Below, one piece after another: positions 7,571 to 15,606 of a DNA stretch of 18,352 nucleotides. This stretch comes from Phytohabitans sp036906915. Its GTDB lineage: Bacteria; Actinomycetota; Actinomycetes; Mycobacteriales; Micromonosporaceae. Location of the stretch: contig NZ_JBAKHX010000114.1 of assembly GCF_036906915.1 (NCBI RefSeq), positions 1-18,352 of the forward strand. Direction: 5' to 3'. The translations under genes were made by a program, and so were the position numbers. Within the stretch, counting starts at the first letter, position 1; each line of letters begins with the position of its first letter. The notes below the pieces were generated by a model. That model was given only the letters and a program-made list of their open reading frames with translations. It had not been told where the DNA came from and made no database searches.

Positions 7571-10500
7571 CTAGCTCGTGGCCAGAAGCACCTCGCCGTA
7601 GAGCAGGTAATGGTCCGAGCAGGGTTCGCCGTCGTCGCCACACGTGCCAATGCCCTGGTTGACTACGGCGCGTCCGACTGGGATATGAAAGTGCCAGTGG
7701 TCGGCGAAGATGTAGTCGAGCTTCCTGTCGTGGAACGTGGCAGCTCCGCCTTGAGCCAAGCCGCAAGGGGTGGACGTGAGGCAGGCCCGTTCCTGTTCGA
7801 TCTCGCCGAAGTCGCCAGAGCCGATCGGCGCTCCGTAGAGTGTGGACAGGGCCGGATCGTGTGGCGGTGTGGAGATGTTGGTGTCGCCGACGAGAATGAA
7901 CGGCTTCTGTCGCGCCTCCGGCCCGAAGACGCGGGCCAGCTCGCGCGCCTGCTTCCCGGCATCGGGCTTGTCCGGGTAACCCGTTTCCAGGTGCGTTGCG
8001 CACACCTTCGCGTCCTCGGCGGTGCCAGAGAAGCGGGCTGTGATGCAGGCGATGGTGCGCCCTGGGGCGCTGTCGTCCTCGACCAGTTCGTTGTCCAGCC
8101 AGAAGGCGTAACTCTGCCGGCTCACCACGGGCGCCTTCACGAACAGCGCGTTGCCGACCTCCAAGCTGATGTCGCCGGCGTTGAAACAGGTGGGATTCCC
8201 TGCGTCGGTGTACCGGAAGTGGCCCTCCATCTGGTAGCCGGCGTCGGCTAGCCGTGATCGCAGGTGGTTGTACTGGTTCTTGCAGATCTCGTTGAGCGTG
8301 AGCACGTCGGGGGAGCGGAGCCGCACCTCGTCCATTAGCCGGTCGATCACGTAGTAGTCGCCCTCGTTCATGGCGGCCCCGGCGATGTTCCAGTGCAGGA
8401 TCTTGACTGTTCGAACGCCGGTGACCGGCACGTAAGCGACTGCGTCGAAAGCTACCCGTTGGGTGCCGTCGCCGTCGGGGGTCAGCGTGGTGAGTGTGAC
8501 CTCGGGTGGCCCGTTGAACCGGAAGACGCCAAGCGGCACCCATCGATTGCCGTCACCCTGCTGAGGCACGATACGGACGCGGTCGCCGTAGGCGGTCTTG
8601 ATGACGTACCGAGCCTGGGTGGCGCCGTTGATCAGCGGAGGTAGGTGGACCATCACCTTCGCCAGCCCGGTGTACGACTGGCTGAATCGCCACCGTCCAG
8701 TGACGTCCAGCCGCCCTCCCTCCGCCGTGGCGGCACGGGCGTTGGACATCCAGAAATGGCCACCAAACCCCATACCGAGTTGATGGGTGTCGATCTTCCC
8801 TGGGTATTGGCCGGCGTCCGGCCGGTAGCTGAGGGTGAATGTGCCGGCGTTGGTCCATTGTCTGCCGCAGCCGGGCCGGATCGACGGAGTGCCGTCAGGC
8901 AGGTTGTCGACGATCCGGGCGCCGGCGGGTAGGCCGGACAGGTCACAGCGTGGCGGGTAGGCGGTGCCGTCCTCCTGGTACGGGTAACCCGGGTCGAACC
9001 GCAGCAGCTCGTTGCCGCAACTGTAGTCACAGTCCGGCTTCCACGTGGCCGGCTCGTGATACCAGCACTTGAGGTCGTATCTGCCGGCGGTGTTGCGGTG
9101 CGCGCACGGCCCGGCCGGCTCGCCGATGACCTCGGGCGCGTCGGGCAGGTGCTTGGCGCTCCACTCGCAGTTGTTGCTGACGTTGCAGAACTGGTCGTGC
9201 GGTGGGGAGACAGTGTGCCGATTGAGGGGGCCCTCAGCGACACCACCGTTCCACCACGCGGCTCGGTAACCGGCGACCAGCACGTCGGGCGCCTCCAGCA
9301 CCTCCACCGGGTGTCCGGCCCAGCCCATCACCTTCTCCGGGTACGGCCAGTCCTGCGGGTGCGCGGCGTCGGCGTAGTCATCCGTCATGTCGTCCTTCTC
9401 GAGAAAGGCGCCGCGGTTGGCCGGGTACCGGGGGTTCGCGGGGTTGTTCGCCCACCCGACGCCCCATGCTCCGCCGTTGGCCGGCGCCTCCGATGGGGGG
9501 TAGAACCCGCTGTTGTAGGCCCACACCGCGTAGAACCAGTTTTCGATCTTCGACGGGTCGCCGTTGTTCACTACCAGACCCTCGGCCCGGGTCTGGTTCC
9601 ACTTCGACTCCAGGATTCGCAGCCCTTCCGCGATGTTGGCGGCAAAGTCCAGCGCGATCGCCCGCTGCTGGTCATACGGCAGCGCCGTCTCCCCGGGCTT
9701 CTCCCGTCCGGCCCGCCGCATCCCATCGGTCACCTGCGTCACGCCGTATCCGCAGTCGGCATGCTCCCACCGGATGGCCCAGTCGTCCGTCTCGGTGCCG
9801 TTGTAGATATCCAAGCCGTAGTAGTTGCCGATCAACGGGTTCGCCGTCACGCCAGGCACCGCGAACCGAGCCGCCTGCCACAGATTCGACTCCTGCGCCG
9901 CGATGCCCAGCATCACCTGCGCCGGCACATGTCCGCCGCCCAGCAGCCCGCGAGGTGGGAACAATCCCTGCGGTGTGTACGCCGGCATGCTCAGGTTCTT
10001 CCAGTTCGCCGGCCGCTGCACATTCAGCACATGCCGCACCGCCTGGTCCACCGCCCACTCCACCTGCCGCGGCTTGGGCTGCATCGCCTGGTTCGCCGGA
10101 TCGTTACGCGGCACCGAGCAGTACCGCTCGGCGAAGTCCGCCGGGTCATCCGGCTCTCCGGCCACCGACGGACCCGCGCCGCCAGCGCGGGTCAGGGCCG
10201 GGCTCAACGCCCGACCAGACCCAGCCGCCGCACCGGTCGGCACACCGCCGAAGGTCACCGGCCGGCCGGTAGCCAGCACGGTGCCGCTGATCGTCACCGG
10301 TCGCGGCGACGCACCATCGCCAACGGGTATCCGCGGGTCCGCCGGCCCGGAAGACGGCAGCACCGACGTCACCGCCAACCCAGCATCCATCGAAACCTGA
10401 CTGCCGGCCGGGGCGTCGAGCAGCGACACGCTGGGCACCGGCGTCGCTGCCCTGCCCGCACCGGTGACGTACACCTGACCACCGCGCCCGGACGTCACAT

Positions 10501-11407
10501 CCAGCCCTGTCAACCCACCCTCGGCCAGCGTCGCCGGCGCGGCGTTTCGCCCGCCGGCCACGCCTACCCGCCGTACCGCCGTCCGCCCGGCCCCGGTGCG
10601 TTCCACATAGACCACGCCGCCATCGGCGTCCGCGGCCAGCCGGAACGGCACACCGGACGCGCGCGCCAGCAGCTGCCGCGTCCCGTCCGCCGCCACCCGG
10701 ACCACCGCGCCGGCGTCGGCCGCCACGATCCCCCCGATGGCCGGCACGGCGGAGGTGAGCTGACCAGGCACCTCAATCCTGGCGAGGATTTGGCCGGAAG
10801 CGGTGTCGAGCCGCAGCAGCCGGGTCCGGCCGAGGTCCACATCGCCGGCCTGAGTCAACACGGCCGTCTCGCCCGCCCCGCACGAGGGGTTGAAATACGC
10901 CAGGCTCGTCCGCGCTGCGAGCTTGCGCACCCGTCCGCCGCCTGCGTCCACGACGGCGGTGAACGCCCCCCGATCAGACAACGTAGGCCGGTTGGTGAAT
11001 GTGCGCGGCGCATAGACCACAACGATCCGGCTCCCGGACCCTGTCACACATGCGTTGCCGACCCACCGATCCGTCTCGACGCCCGGCTCGGACAGTGTGG
11101 CGACAGTACGCCAGGCGTAGCCGTGCGCGGCGTCGGCGACCAGCACGTGCAGCCCGTCAGCGTCACCGGTGACCGCCCAGGCCCGATCCGTCGACCCTCG
11201 CCACCCCTTGCCCAATACCGTATTCCGTTCTAGCTCCGGGATTGCGGCGTTGGCGGCCGGCGGCGAAAGTGGCGGCGATCCCACCGCGGGATCGGTGGCG
11301 ACGGCCGCGGCGAGCAGCGTGGCCGCCACCACCATCGTCAGGAAGCCGGCCACAGCCGTACGGCGATTCGTGCGCCGGACAGGACTTTGCGACGGATTGG
11401 TAGGCAT
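7571..11407 (-). CDS. Exported multidomain protein: propeller-like region, lytic-transglycosylase-like domain, golvesin-like domain, EEP nuclease/phosphodiesterase domain
   Basis: This 1278-residue protein begins with a signal peptide (RRTNRR, hydrophobic core about 18-37). Residues 60-350 are Gly/Ala/Val-rich short strands with Asp-Gly turns, resembling a beta-propeller. Residues 450-640 look like an SLT-type lytic transglycosylase: AAQE506SNLWQ holds the would-be catalytic Glu-Ser, GYGVTQ558 matches the second motif and AYNSG (630-634) the third. A linker with eight cysteines follows (741-847). Residues 885-994 resemble the golvesin/Xly accessory domain (WVPLGVFRF, then FDAVAYVPV). Residues 1000-1276 form an EEP domain with every metal and catalytic motif: HWN1007, LNE1040, THL (His1139), GDTN (Asp1175, Asn1177), KLD1231YIF and SD1265H1266. 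Together these predict a secreted enzyme able to cut peptidoglycan and a phosphodiester such as DNA or phospholipid. The ATG at 11407 follows AGGCGG by six bases. No frameshift is seen. Activities are inferred from motifs. Confidence 0.95.
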   Translation of the reverse strand: MPTNPSQSPVRRTNRRTAVAGFLTMVVAATLLAAAVATDPAVGSPPLSPPAANAAIPELERNTVLGKGWRGSTDRAWAVTGDADGLHVLVADAAHGYAWRTVATLSEPGVETDRWVGNACVTGSGSRIVVVYAPRTFTNRPTLSDRGAFTAVVDAGGGRVRKLAARTSLAYFNPSCGAGETAVLTQAGDVDLGRTRLLRLDTASGQILARIEVPGQLTSAVPAIGGIVAADAGAVVRVAADGTRQLLARASGVPFRLAADADGGVVYVERTGAGRTAVRRVGVAGGRNAAPATLAEGGLTGLDVTSGRGGQVYVTGAGRAATPVPSVSLLDAPAGSQVSMDAGLAVTSVLPSSGPADPRIPVGDGASPRPVTISGTVLATGRPVTFGGVPTGAAAGSGRALSPALTRAGGAGPSVAGEPDDPADFAERYCSVPRNDPANQAMQPKPRQVEWAVDQAVRHVLNVQRPANWKNLSMPAYTPQGLFPPRGLLGGGHVPAQVMLGIAAQESNLWQAARFAVPGVTANPLIGNYYGLDIYNGTETDDWAIRWEHADCGYGVTQVTDGMRRAGREKPGETALPYDQQRAIALDFAANIAEGLRILESKWNQTRAEGLVVNNGDPSKIENWFYAVWAYNSGFYPPSEAPANGGAWGVGWANNPANPRYPANRGAFLEKDDMTDDYADAAHPQDWPYPEKVMGWAGHPVEVLEAPDVLVAGYRAAWWNGGVAEGPLNRHTVSPPHDQFCNVSNNCEWSAKHLPDAPEVIGEPAGPCAHRNTAGRYDLKCWYHEPATWKPDCDYSCGNELLRFDPGYPYQEDGTAYPPRCDLSGLPAGARIVDNLPDGTPSIRPGCGRQWTNAGTFTLSYRPDAGQYPGKIDTHQLGMGFGGHFWMSNARAATAEGGRLDVTGRWRFSQSYTGLAKVMVHLPPLINGATQARYVIKTAYGDRVRIVPQQGDGNRWVPLGVFRFNGPPEVTLTTLTPDGDGTQRVAFDAVAYVPVTGVRTVKILHWNIAGAAMNEGDYYVIDRLMDEVRLRSPDVLTLNEICKNQYNHLRSRLADAGYQMEGHFRYTDAGNPTCFNAGDISLEVGNALFVKAPVVSRQSYAFWLDNELVEDDSAPGRTIACITARFSGTAEDAKVCATHLETGYPDKPDAGKQARELARVFGPEARQKPFILVGDTNISTPPHDPALSTLYGAPIGSGDFGEIEQERACLTSTPCGLAQGGAATFHDRKLDYIFADHWHFHIPVGRAVVNQGIGTCGDDGEPCSDHYLLYGEVLLATS

Positions 11408-11463
11408 GCTTCACCGCCTGAAGATGTCACCGGGTACGGGAAGTTCGGTACTGTGGCGTCCTC

Positions 11464-11838
11464 TTAAAACAGGCAGCTGCCGGGCGCCCGCCGCAGGAAC
11501 GTCGCGGCGGCCCACCCCGAGGAGACCTGACGCCAGGTGTACCCGCTGCCGGTTGCGGTGCCGTCCGCTCCGGCGAAGACGGTCGACCCCCTCGCCAGCG
11601 TTCCCAGAATGGGGAAGCTCGTCGAGTGATGCGACCTCACGTTGAGGTCGCCGCTGTCCGTGGTCACCCGGTACGGGCACCACGTGGTGACTGTCGGCGT
11701 GTGCGCGGCTGCCGGTGCCGCTGTTGCGACGACCGTGCCAGCCACGAGTGTGCCGGCTGCGAGCAGGACGCGGACCGGCAGGCCGGCTCGGATGCGTCCT
11801 CGGCGGGCATTTCCAGCGGGCGGCTGCGTCGTTCCCAT
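11464..11838 (-). CDS. Secreted bacterial SH3-like (SH3b) domain protein
   Basis: This 124-residue protein has a signal peptide of about 45 residues (RRGRIR, hydrophobic LLAAGTLVAGTVVA, then APAAA). The mature part is almost exactly one SH3b domain: LNVRSHHSTSFPILGTLARG is the typical NVRSGPSTSYPVLGTLxxG-type core, followed by SGYTWRQV and SGWAAATFL, the usual closing strands. Cys54 and Cys122 flank the domain and could form a disulfide joining its ends. SH3b domains outside the cell usually bind peptidoglycan stem or bridge peptides. GAGAGGAG lies seven bases before the ATG. It is the first gene of the operon, 56 bases ahead of the large enzyme, so a cell-wall-binding accessory role is plausible but not shown. 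Confidence 0.9.
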   Translation of the reverse strand: MGTTQPPAGNARRGRIRAGLPVRVLLAAGTLVAGTVVATAAPAAAHTPTVTTWCPYRVTTDSGDLNVRSHHSTSFPILGTLARGSTVFAGADGTATGSGYTWRQVSSGWAAATFLRRAPGSCLF

Positions 11839-11962
11839 CGTGCGGCTCCTCTCGTCGGGCGGTTATCGTTCTTGAGGTCTTTTCCGGAATCGTGGCTCCC
11901 GTGTGTGCTGCCGGCGCACGACTTCCCCCGCTCACACTCCGACATCGATGCGGCATGACACA

Positions 11963-11995
11963 GAATCCCGACCGAATCCGAACGCGACGGAATCC
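11963..11995. repeat. Three GAATCC direct repeats in the divergent intergenic region
   Basis: GAATCC occurs at 11963-11968, 11974-11979 and 11990-11995. The first two are spaced 11 bases start to start, about one helical turn, and the second to third 16. They lie between the divergent STAND gene and the secreted operon, upstream of the inverted repeat. Direct repeats with helical spacing can be activator sites, but hexamers are short and the third is out of phase. Confidence 0.3.
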
Positions 11996-11996
11996 T

Positions 11997-12027
11997 GGGT
12001 AGCCGGCCTGGTTGACCGGCGCTACCC
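11997..12027. promoter_or_regulatory. Inverted repeat, candidate operator for the STAND gene and/or secreted operon
   Basis: GGGTAGCCGG (11997-12006) pairs with CCGG (12016-12019) and, after a two-base bulge, CTACCC (12022-12027), around a nine-base loop. It is 50 bases before the STAND start and about 160 bases before the SH3b gene on the other strand, in the only intergenic space the two transcription units share. It could be a protein-binding dyad or an RNA hairpin in the leader. A TTGACC at 12012-12017 falls inside it, but I see no well-spaced -10 partner. Confidence 0.5.
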
Positions 12028-12076
12028 TGAACGCGCTGCCACATAGACCCCGGTCAGAGAGTGGGCCAGGTCCTCC

Positions 12077-14818
12077 ATGCGCGAGCCGACCAAGCCGTTC
12101 GTAGATCAGCCCGATCCCGGTCAGGCGAAGACGATCGACGATCTCGCGGAGAGTCTGCGGTTGTTGAAGGTCTGGGCCGGCAACCCGTCCTACGAATGGA
12201 TCAAAAATCGGATCAACGCGGCTTGGACGGCGGCCGGTCGACCGACCAGCGAGCTGGTCGGAAAGACCACTGTTGTCGATTGTTTCCGGTCCGGACGAAG
12301 GCGGTTGAACGCCGAACTGGTTTCGGCGATCGTCCAGGCCCTGCATCCGGATGCCGGCTACATGACGCAGTGGCGGCAGGCACTGCAGGTCGTTGGTGGG
12401 CAGTTCCAAGCCGCGTCACAGGTACGGGTCCAAGACCGACTACCCGAGGATCTGCCCGGGTTTGTCGGCCGCGCGGCAGTGCTGGATAAGCTCCAGAGGG
12501 GGTTGAACCGGGCCCATCGGGCCGGTGGCGCGGCGGTCATAGCCGTTATCGAAGGCATGGCCGGGGTGGGCAAGACGCAGCTCGCGATCCACCTCGGGCA
12601 CCTGTTGTCGCGGGAGGTGTCGTTCGATCAGGTGCTGTTCGTCAACCTGCGAGGCTTCCACGCTGACCCCACCCAGCCACCCGCCGACCCATCCGCGGTA
12701 CTCGACGGATTCCTGCGGCTGCTCGGCGTCTCCGGCCACCACATCCCCCACGACCTGTCCGCACGCGTCGCCGCCTACCAAGACCGGCTCGCCGGCACCT
12801 CCACACTTGTCCTGCTTGACAACGCAGTGGACGAAGACCAGCTCCGTCCTCTGTTGCCGGAAGTTCCTGGCTGTCTCACCCTGGTCACCAGCCGGCGGAG
12901 CATGGCCGGCCTGAAATCGGCGACACATCTGACGCTGGACGTGTTCACCGGCGACGAGGCCCTACAGATCCTGGCCCAGGTCACACCCGGGACTCCACCC
13001 GGCGACGACCCCGACGCGCCGGCCCGCATCGGTCGTCGCTGCGGCCACCTACCCTTAGCCCTCGGACTGGTCGCTGGACACATACGCAGCACATCGGGCT
13101 GGACCTTGACCGACCACGCCGACCGGCTCGACGAGCGCCACCGACGGCAACGGCTGGACACCGGTGTGGAACTCGCCCTCGACGTGTCGTACCAACACTT
13201 GTCCCCGGACCAGCAACGACTGCTGCGCCTCGCAGCCCTACACCCCGGCCCAGACTTCGACGCATACGCCGCAGCCGCCCTCACCGGAGCCGACCTGGCC
13301 ACCATCAACACCCATCTGGACCGCCTCTACGACGACCACCTGCTCCAGCATGTCGGCACCGGCCGGTACAGCCTGCACGACCTTGTCCGCGCCTACGCGG
13401 CGGGCGAGGCCAGTGACAAAGAACCGCCACGAATGCGGCGGGCTGCGATGTGCCGGCTGCTCGACTACCTCCGCCACACCGCATCACTAGCAACGGAAGC
13501 CGCATACTCGTACACGCCTGCGCGCCGGTCCCAGGTCCCTCCCGCCACCACGCCCACTCCCGACCCGCTGGACGCGAGCAGGGCGGGTGCCTGGCTCGAC
13601 ACCGAGTTGGCGAACCTCTTGGCCGTCGCTACACATGCCGCCCGTGACGGCTGGCCCGAACACACGCTGCACCTGTCCCGAATCCTTCCGCTGCACCTTC
13701 ATGCCCGCGGGCGGTACGGCGATCTGGTCAGCCTCCAACAACACGCACGCACCGCCGCCCAGGTGCTTGCGGACCGCGCCAGCGAATGCGATGCGCTCAA
13801 CGGCTTAGGCTGGGTCCATTGGCTACAGGGCCGTTACCAGCTGGCACTGCGCAACTTCCACCAGGCAATAGAGGCGGCACTTTCCGCCAAACACCGAGAA
13901 GGTGAGGCCGAGGCACTGACCGGCCTCGGGTGGAGTAACCAGAAACAGGCCCACTGCGAGAAGGCAGCCAAACAATTCCGTCAAGCGCAACAGATCAGCC
14001 GCGATACCGGACTGCGCCGATCCGAGATGGAAGCGCTCCACGGGCTCGGCTGGGTCCACTGGTTCCAGGGCAGGTACGAGCAGGCACTTCACCAGTTCGA
14101 CACGGCACTGAAGATCGCGCGCACCATCGGGCATCGTGGCGGCGAAATCGACGCCCTGCTCGCCGCCGGCAACACCCACCGGATGATCTCCCACCTCAAT
14201 GAAGCCCACTCCCACTTCGAACGTGCCCTGGCCCACTCTCGAACCATCGACCACTCCTACGGCGAGATGCACGCGCTGCTCGGCCTCGGCAACATCTACC
14301 GGGTGTCGAGCCGGTACGAGCTAGCGTCCGACTACTTCGGGCAGGCACTACAGATCGCGTGCGACACCGGCCAGCGCCAGTCCGAGATGGACGCGCACAA
14401 CGGCCTCGGCCACGTCGAACGTAGCCAGGGCCGCTACCCGTCCGCCGCGGAACATCACAAGTACGCCCTCGGCCTCGCCACAGACGCCGACGACAGCCAC
14501 TGGGAGATCGAAGCCCTGTACGGCCTGGGGCATCTCCACCACGACACAGGCGAGCACGATATGGCGCTGGCCAACCTTTGCCGTGCCCTCGACATCGCCA
14601 CCGAGCTGCGGCAACCCGCCGCTCAGGCCCGGACCCACGACGGAATCGCGCACACCCACCTGGCGCTCGGCCGCACCATCGAGGCCCGCCAGCACTGGCG
14701 ATACGTGCTACAAATCCTTGCTGACCTCTGCGTTGGTCACATCCCCGGCGAGCAGACCTCCGTCGAAACCGTTCGGGCCCGCATCACACGTCTCGACCCA
14801 GCTCAACCCTCCCCCTAG
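12077..14818 (+). CDS. NB-ARC/TPR STAND-family regulator or sensor
   Basis: The 913-residue protein starts with a helical region (about 15-105, including TTVVDCFRSGRRRLNAELVS) common at the head of actinobacterial STAND proteins and possibly helix-turn-helix. The NB-ARC NTPase follows: Walker A GMAGVGKT (160-167), Walker B LVLLDNA (244-250), sensor TSRR (271), GHLPLAL (323-329) and an MHD-like YSLHDLVRAY (431-440). Eight TPR units of exactly 40 residues occupy about 565-880, each near GLGxxxxxxGRYExAL, the ligand- or protein-sensing arm. There is no SARP-type winged-helix plus BTAD region and no output domain at the C-terminus, unlike AfsR. Such ATP switches oligomerise when the repeat arm perceives a signal. 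It is divergent from the secreted operon and may control or respond to it. The ATG at 12077 has only a weak AGG upstream. Complete. Confidence 0.95.
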   Translation: MREPTKPFVDQPDPGQAKTIDDLAESLRLLKVWAGNPSYEWIKNRINAAWTAAGRPTSELVGKTTVVDCFRSGRRRLNAELVSAIVQALHPDAGYMTQWRQALQVVGGQFQAASQVRVQDRLPEDLPGFVGRAAVLDKLQRGLNRAHRAGGAAVIAVIEGMAGVGKTQLAIHLGHLLSREVSFDQVLFVNLRGFHADPTQPPADPSAVLDGFLRLLGVSGHHIPHDLSARVAAYQDRLAGTSTLVLLDNAVDEDQLRPLLPEVPGCLTLVTSRRSMAGLKSATHLTLDVFTGDEALQILAQVTPGTPPGDDPDAPARIGRRCGHLPLALGLVAGHIRSTSGWTLTDHADRLDERHRRQRLDTGVELALDVSYQHLSPDQQRLLRLAALHPGPDFDAYAAAALTGADLATINTHLDRLYDDHLLQHVGTGRYSLHDLVRAYAAGEASDKEPPRMRRAAMCRLLDYLRHTASLATEAAYSYTPARRSQVPPATTPTPDPLDASRAGAWLDTELANLLAVATHAARDGWPEHTLHLSRILPLHLHARGRYGDLVSLQQHARTAAQVLADRASECDALNGLGWVHWLQGRYQLALRNFHQAIEAALSAKHREGEAEALTGLGWSNQKQAHCEKAAKQFRQAQQISRDTGLRRSEMEALHGLGWVHWFQGRYEQALHQFDTALKIARTIGHRGGEIDALLAAGNTHRMISHLNEAHSHFERALAHSRTIDHSYGEMHALLGLGNIYRVSSRYELASDYFGQALQIACDTGQRQSEMDAHNGLGHVERSQGRYPSAAEHHKYALGLATDADDSHWEIEALYGLGHLHHDTGEHDMALANLCRALDIATELRQPAAQARTHDGIAHTHLALGRTIEARQHWRYVLQILADLCVGHIPGEQTSVETVRARITRLDPAQPSP

Positions 14819-14857
14819 CCCAGCATCTCAGCTCATCAACGGCACCCGCGAGGACGA

Positions 14858-15109
14858 GTGCCCACGACCCGATCTCCATCTGACAGCTTCGGCCGTGTGC
14901 AGGACCGGCGGGCCAGCCACGCCGCTGCCCGCGATGGGCGACTCCTGGCCCGGCACTCCTTCTTCCAGCTCCATGTCACCCGCCAGACCCGGGCCAAGGG
15001 CCGCCCGGCACTGCTCCCGCAGCACGACTACGTCGCCATCCTGCGCCGGCCACACTGCCGCCACCTTGCGGGGCAGCGACGATCCTCCGGTCGCCGCACC
15101 CCCTCCTGA
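14858..15109 (+). CDS. Possible small hypothetical protein
   Basis: An 83-residue frame starts at GTG 14858, with GAGG four bases upstream. In its middle (LLARHSFFQLHVTRQ, then LLPQHDYVAILRRPHCRHL) the third codon positions are almost all G or C, as in real genes of this genome. The ends look less protein-like, so it may be a fragment. No family is recognised. The opposite strand at 14828-15064 is also open but lacks a good start signal. It follows the STAND gene on the same strand with a 39-base gap. Confidence 0.3.
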   Translation: MPTTRSPSDSFGRVQDRRASHAAARDGRLLARHSFFQLHVTRQTRAKGRPALLPQHDYVAILRRPHCRHLAGQRRSSGRRTPS

Positions 15110-15542
15110 CAGCCACGCGTGAGCAGCGCTGCGTCGAAATGGTCGATGCGATGCCCCGTAGTCGGTCGCGGCTCGCCTCGCATGGGCGACACCGTTCCGG
15201 CGATTGCTCGCTGTCTACACCACCAACGTCATCGAAATCGTCTGGATCCGTTCCGCCGCGAGGTCTACCGCGACGGCCGGTACGTCGCGTCGGGCATAGC
15301 TGACCGAAACGGCACCGACGCTGACTACATCGCCGCCGGACGATGCGCTGAACCGCACGATCGCGACGACGGTTCGCCGCCGCCTGTGCACCCCGCCCCC
15401 GACTGTGGGACGACCTGCCCGCCTAGCCGATTAAGCCCGAGAGCAGGCACAACGAAGGGCTCGCCAGAAAACGGCGAGTCGCGCTCCAGTCCCGCGCCGC
15501 CGCACCCACGCGGCAACGCATCGCGGAAGACCACTTAGGCCG
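15110..15542. other. Degenerate stretch with a possible IS256-type transposase scrap
   Basis: No intact gene is visible. At 15202-15237 one plus-strand frame reads RLLAVYTTNVIEIV, close to the IYTTNVIESLN signature of IS256/Mutator transposases, and it loses homology directly afterwards. A 12-residue match is weak evidence; the rest of the region shows changing frames with stops, as expected of decayed mobile-element DNA. Confidence 0.3.
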
Positions 15543-15606
15543 ATGACAACCACCAGCACCTGGATCCCAACACATATCGCTCCAACGCACTCGCGGGCAG
15601 GACGCG

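Noticed and set aside
7515..8543. Upstream extension of the 182-residue secreted protein frame, making a 525-codon ORF.
   Set aside because: The extension runs through the EEP domain in the wrong frame, and the signal peptide and GGAGG site place the true start at 7514.
9056..11233. A 725-codon open frame on the plus strand, opposite the large secreted enzyme.
   Set aside because: It is the antisense shadow expected in GC-rich DNA: the encoded sequence is Arg/His/Pro-rich with no motif, while the minus strand carries several catalytic motifs in one frame.
12077..12400. SARP-type DNA-binding head on the STAND protein (AfsR-like).
   Set aside because: Only about 105 residues precede the linker to the NTPase domain, too short for winged helix plus BTAD, and no SARP motifs are seen.
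13801..14720. A tandem DNA repeat or CRISPR-like array, because similar bases recur every 120 bases.
   Set aside because: The periodicity is that of 40-residue TPR units inside an intact gene; there are no short identical repeats with unique spacers.
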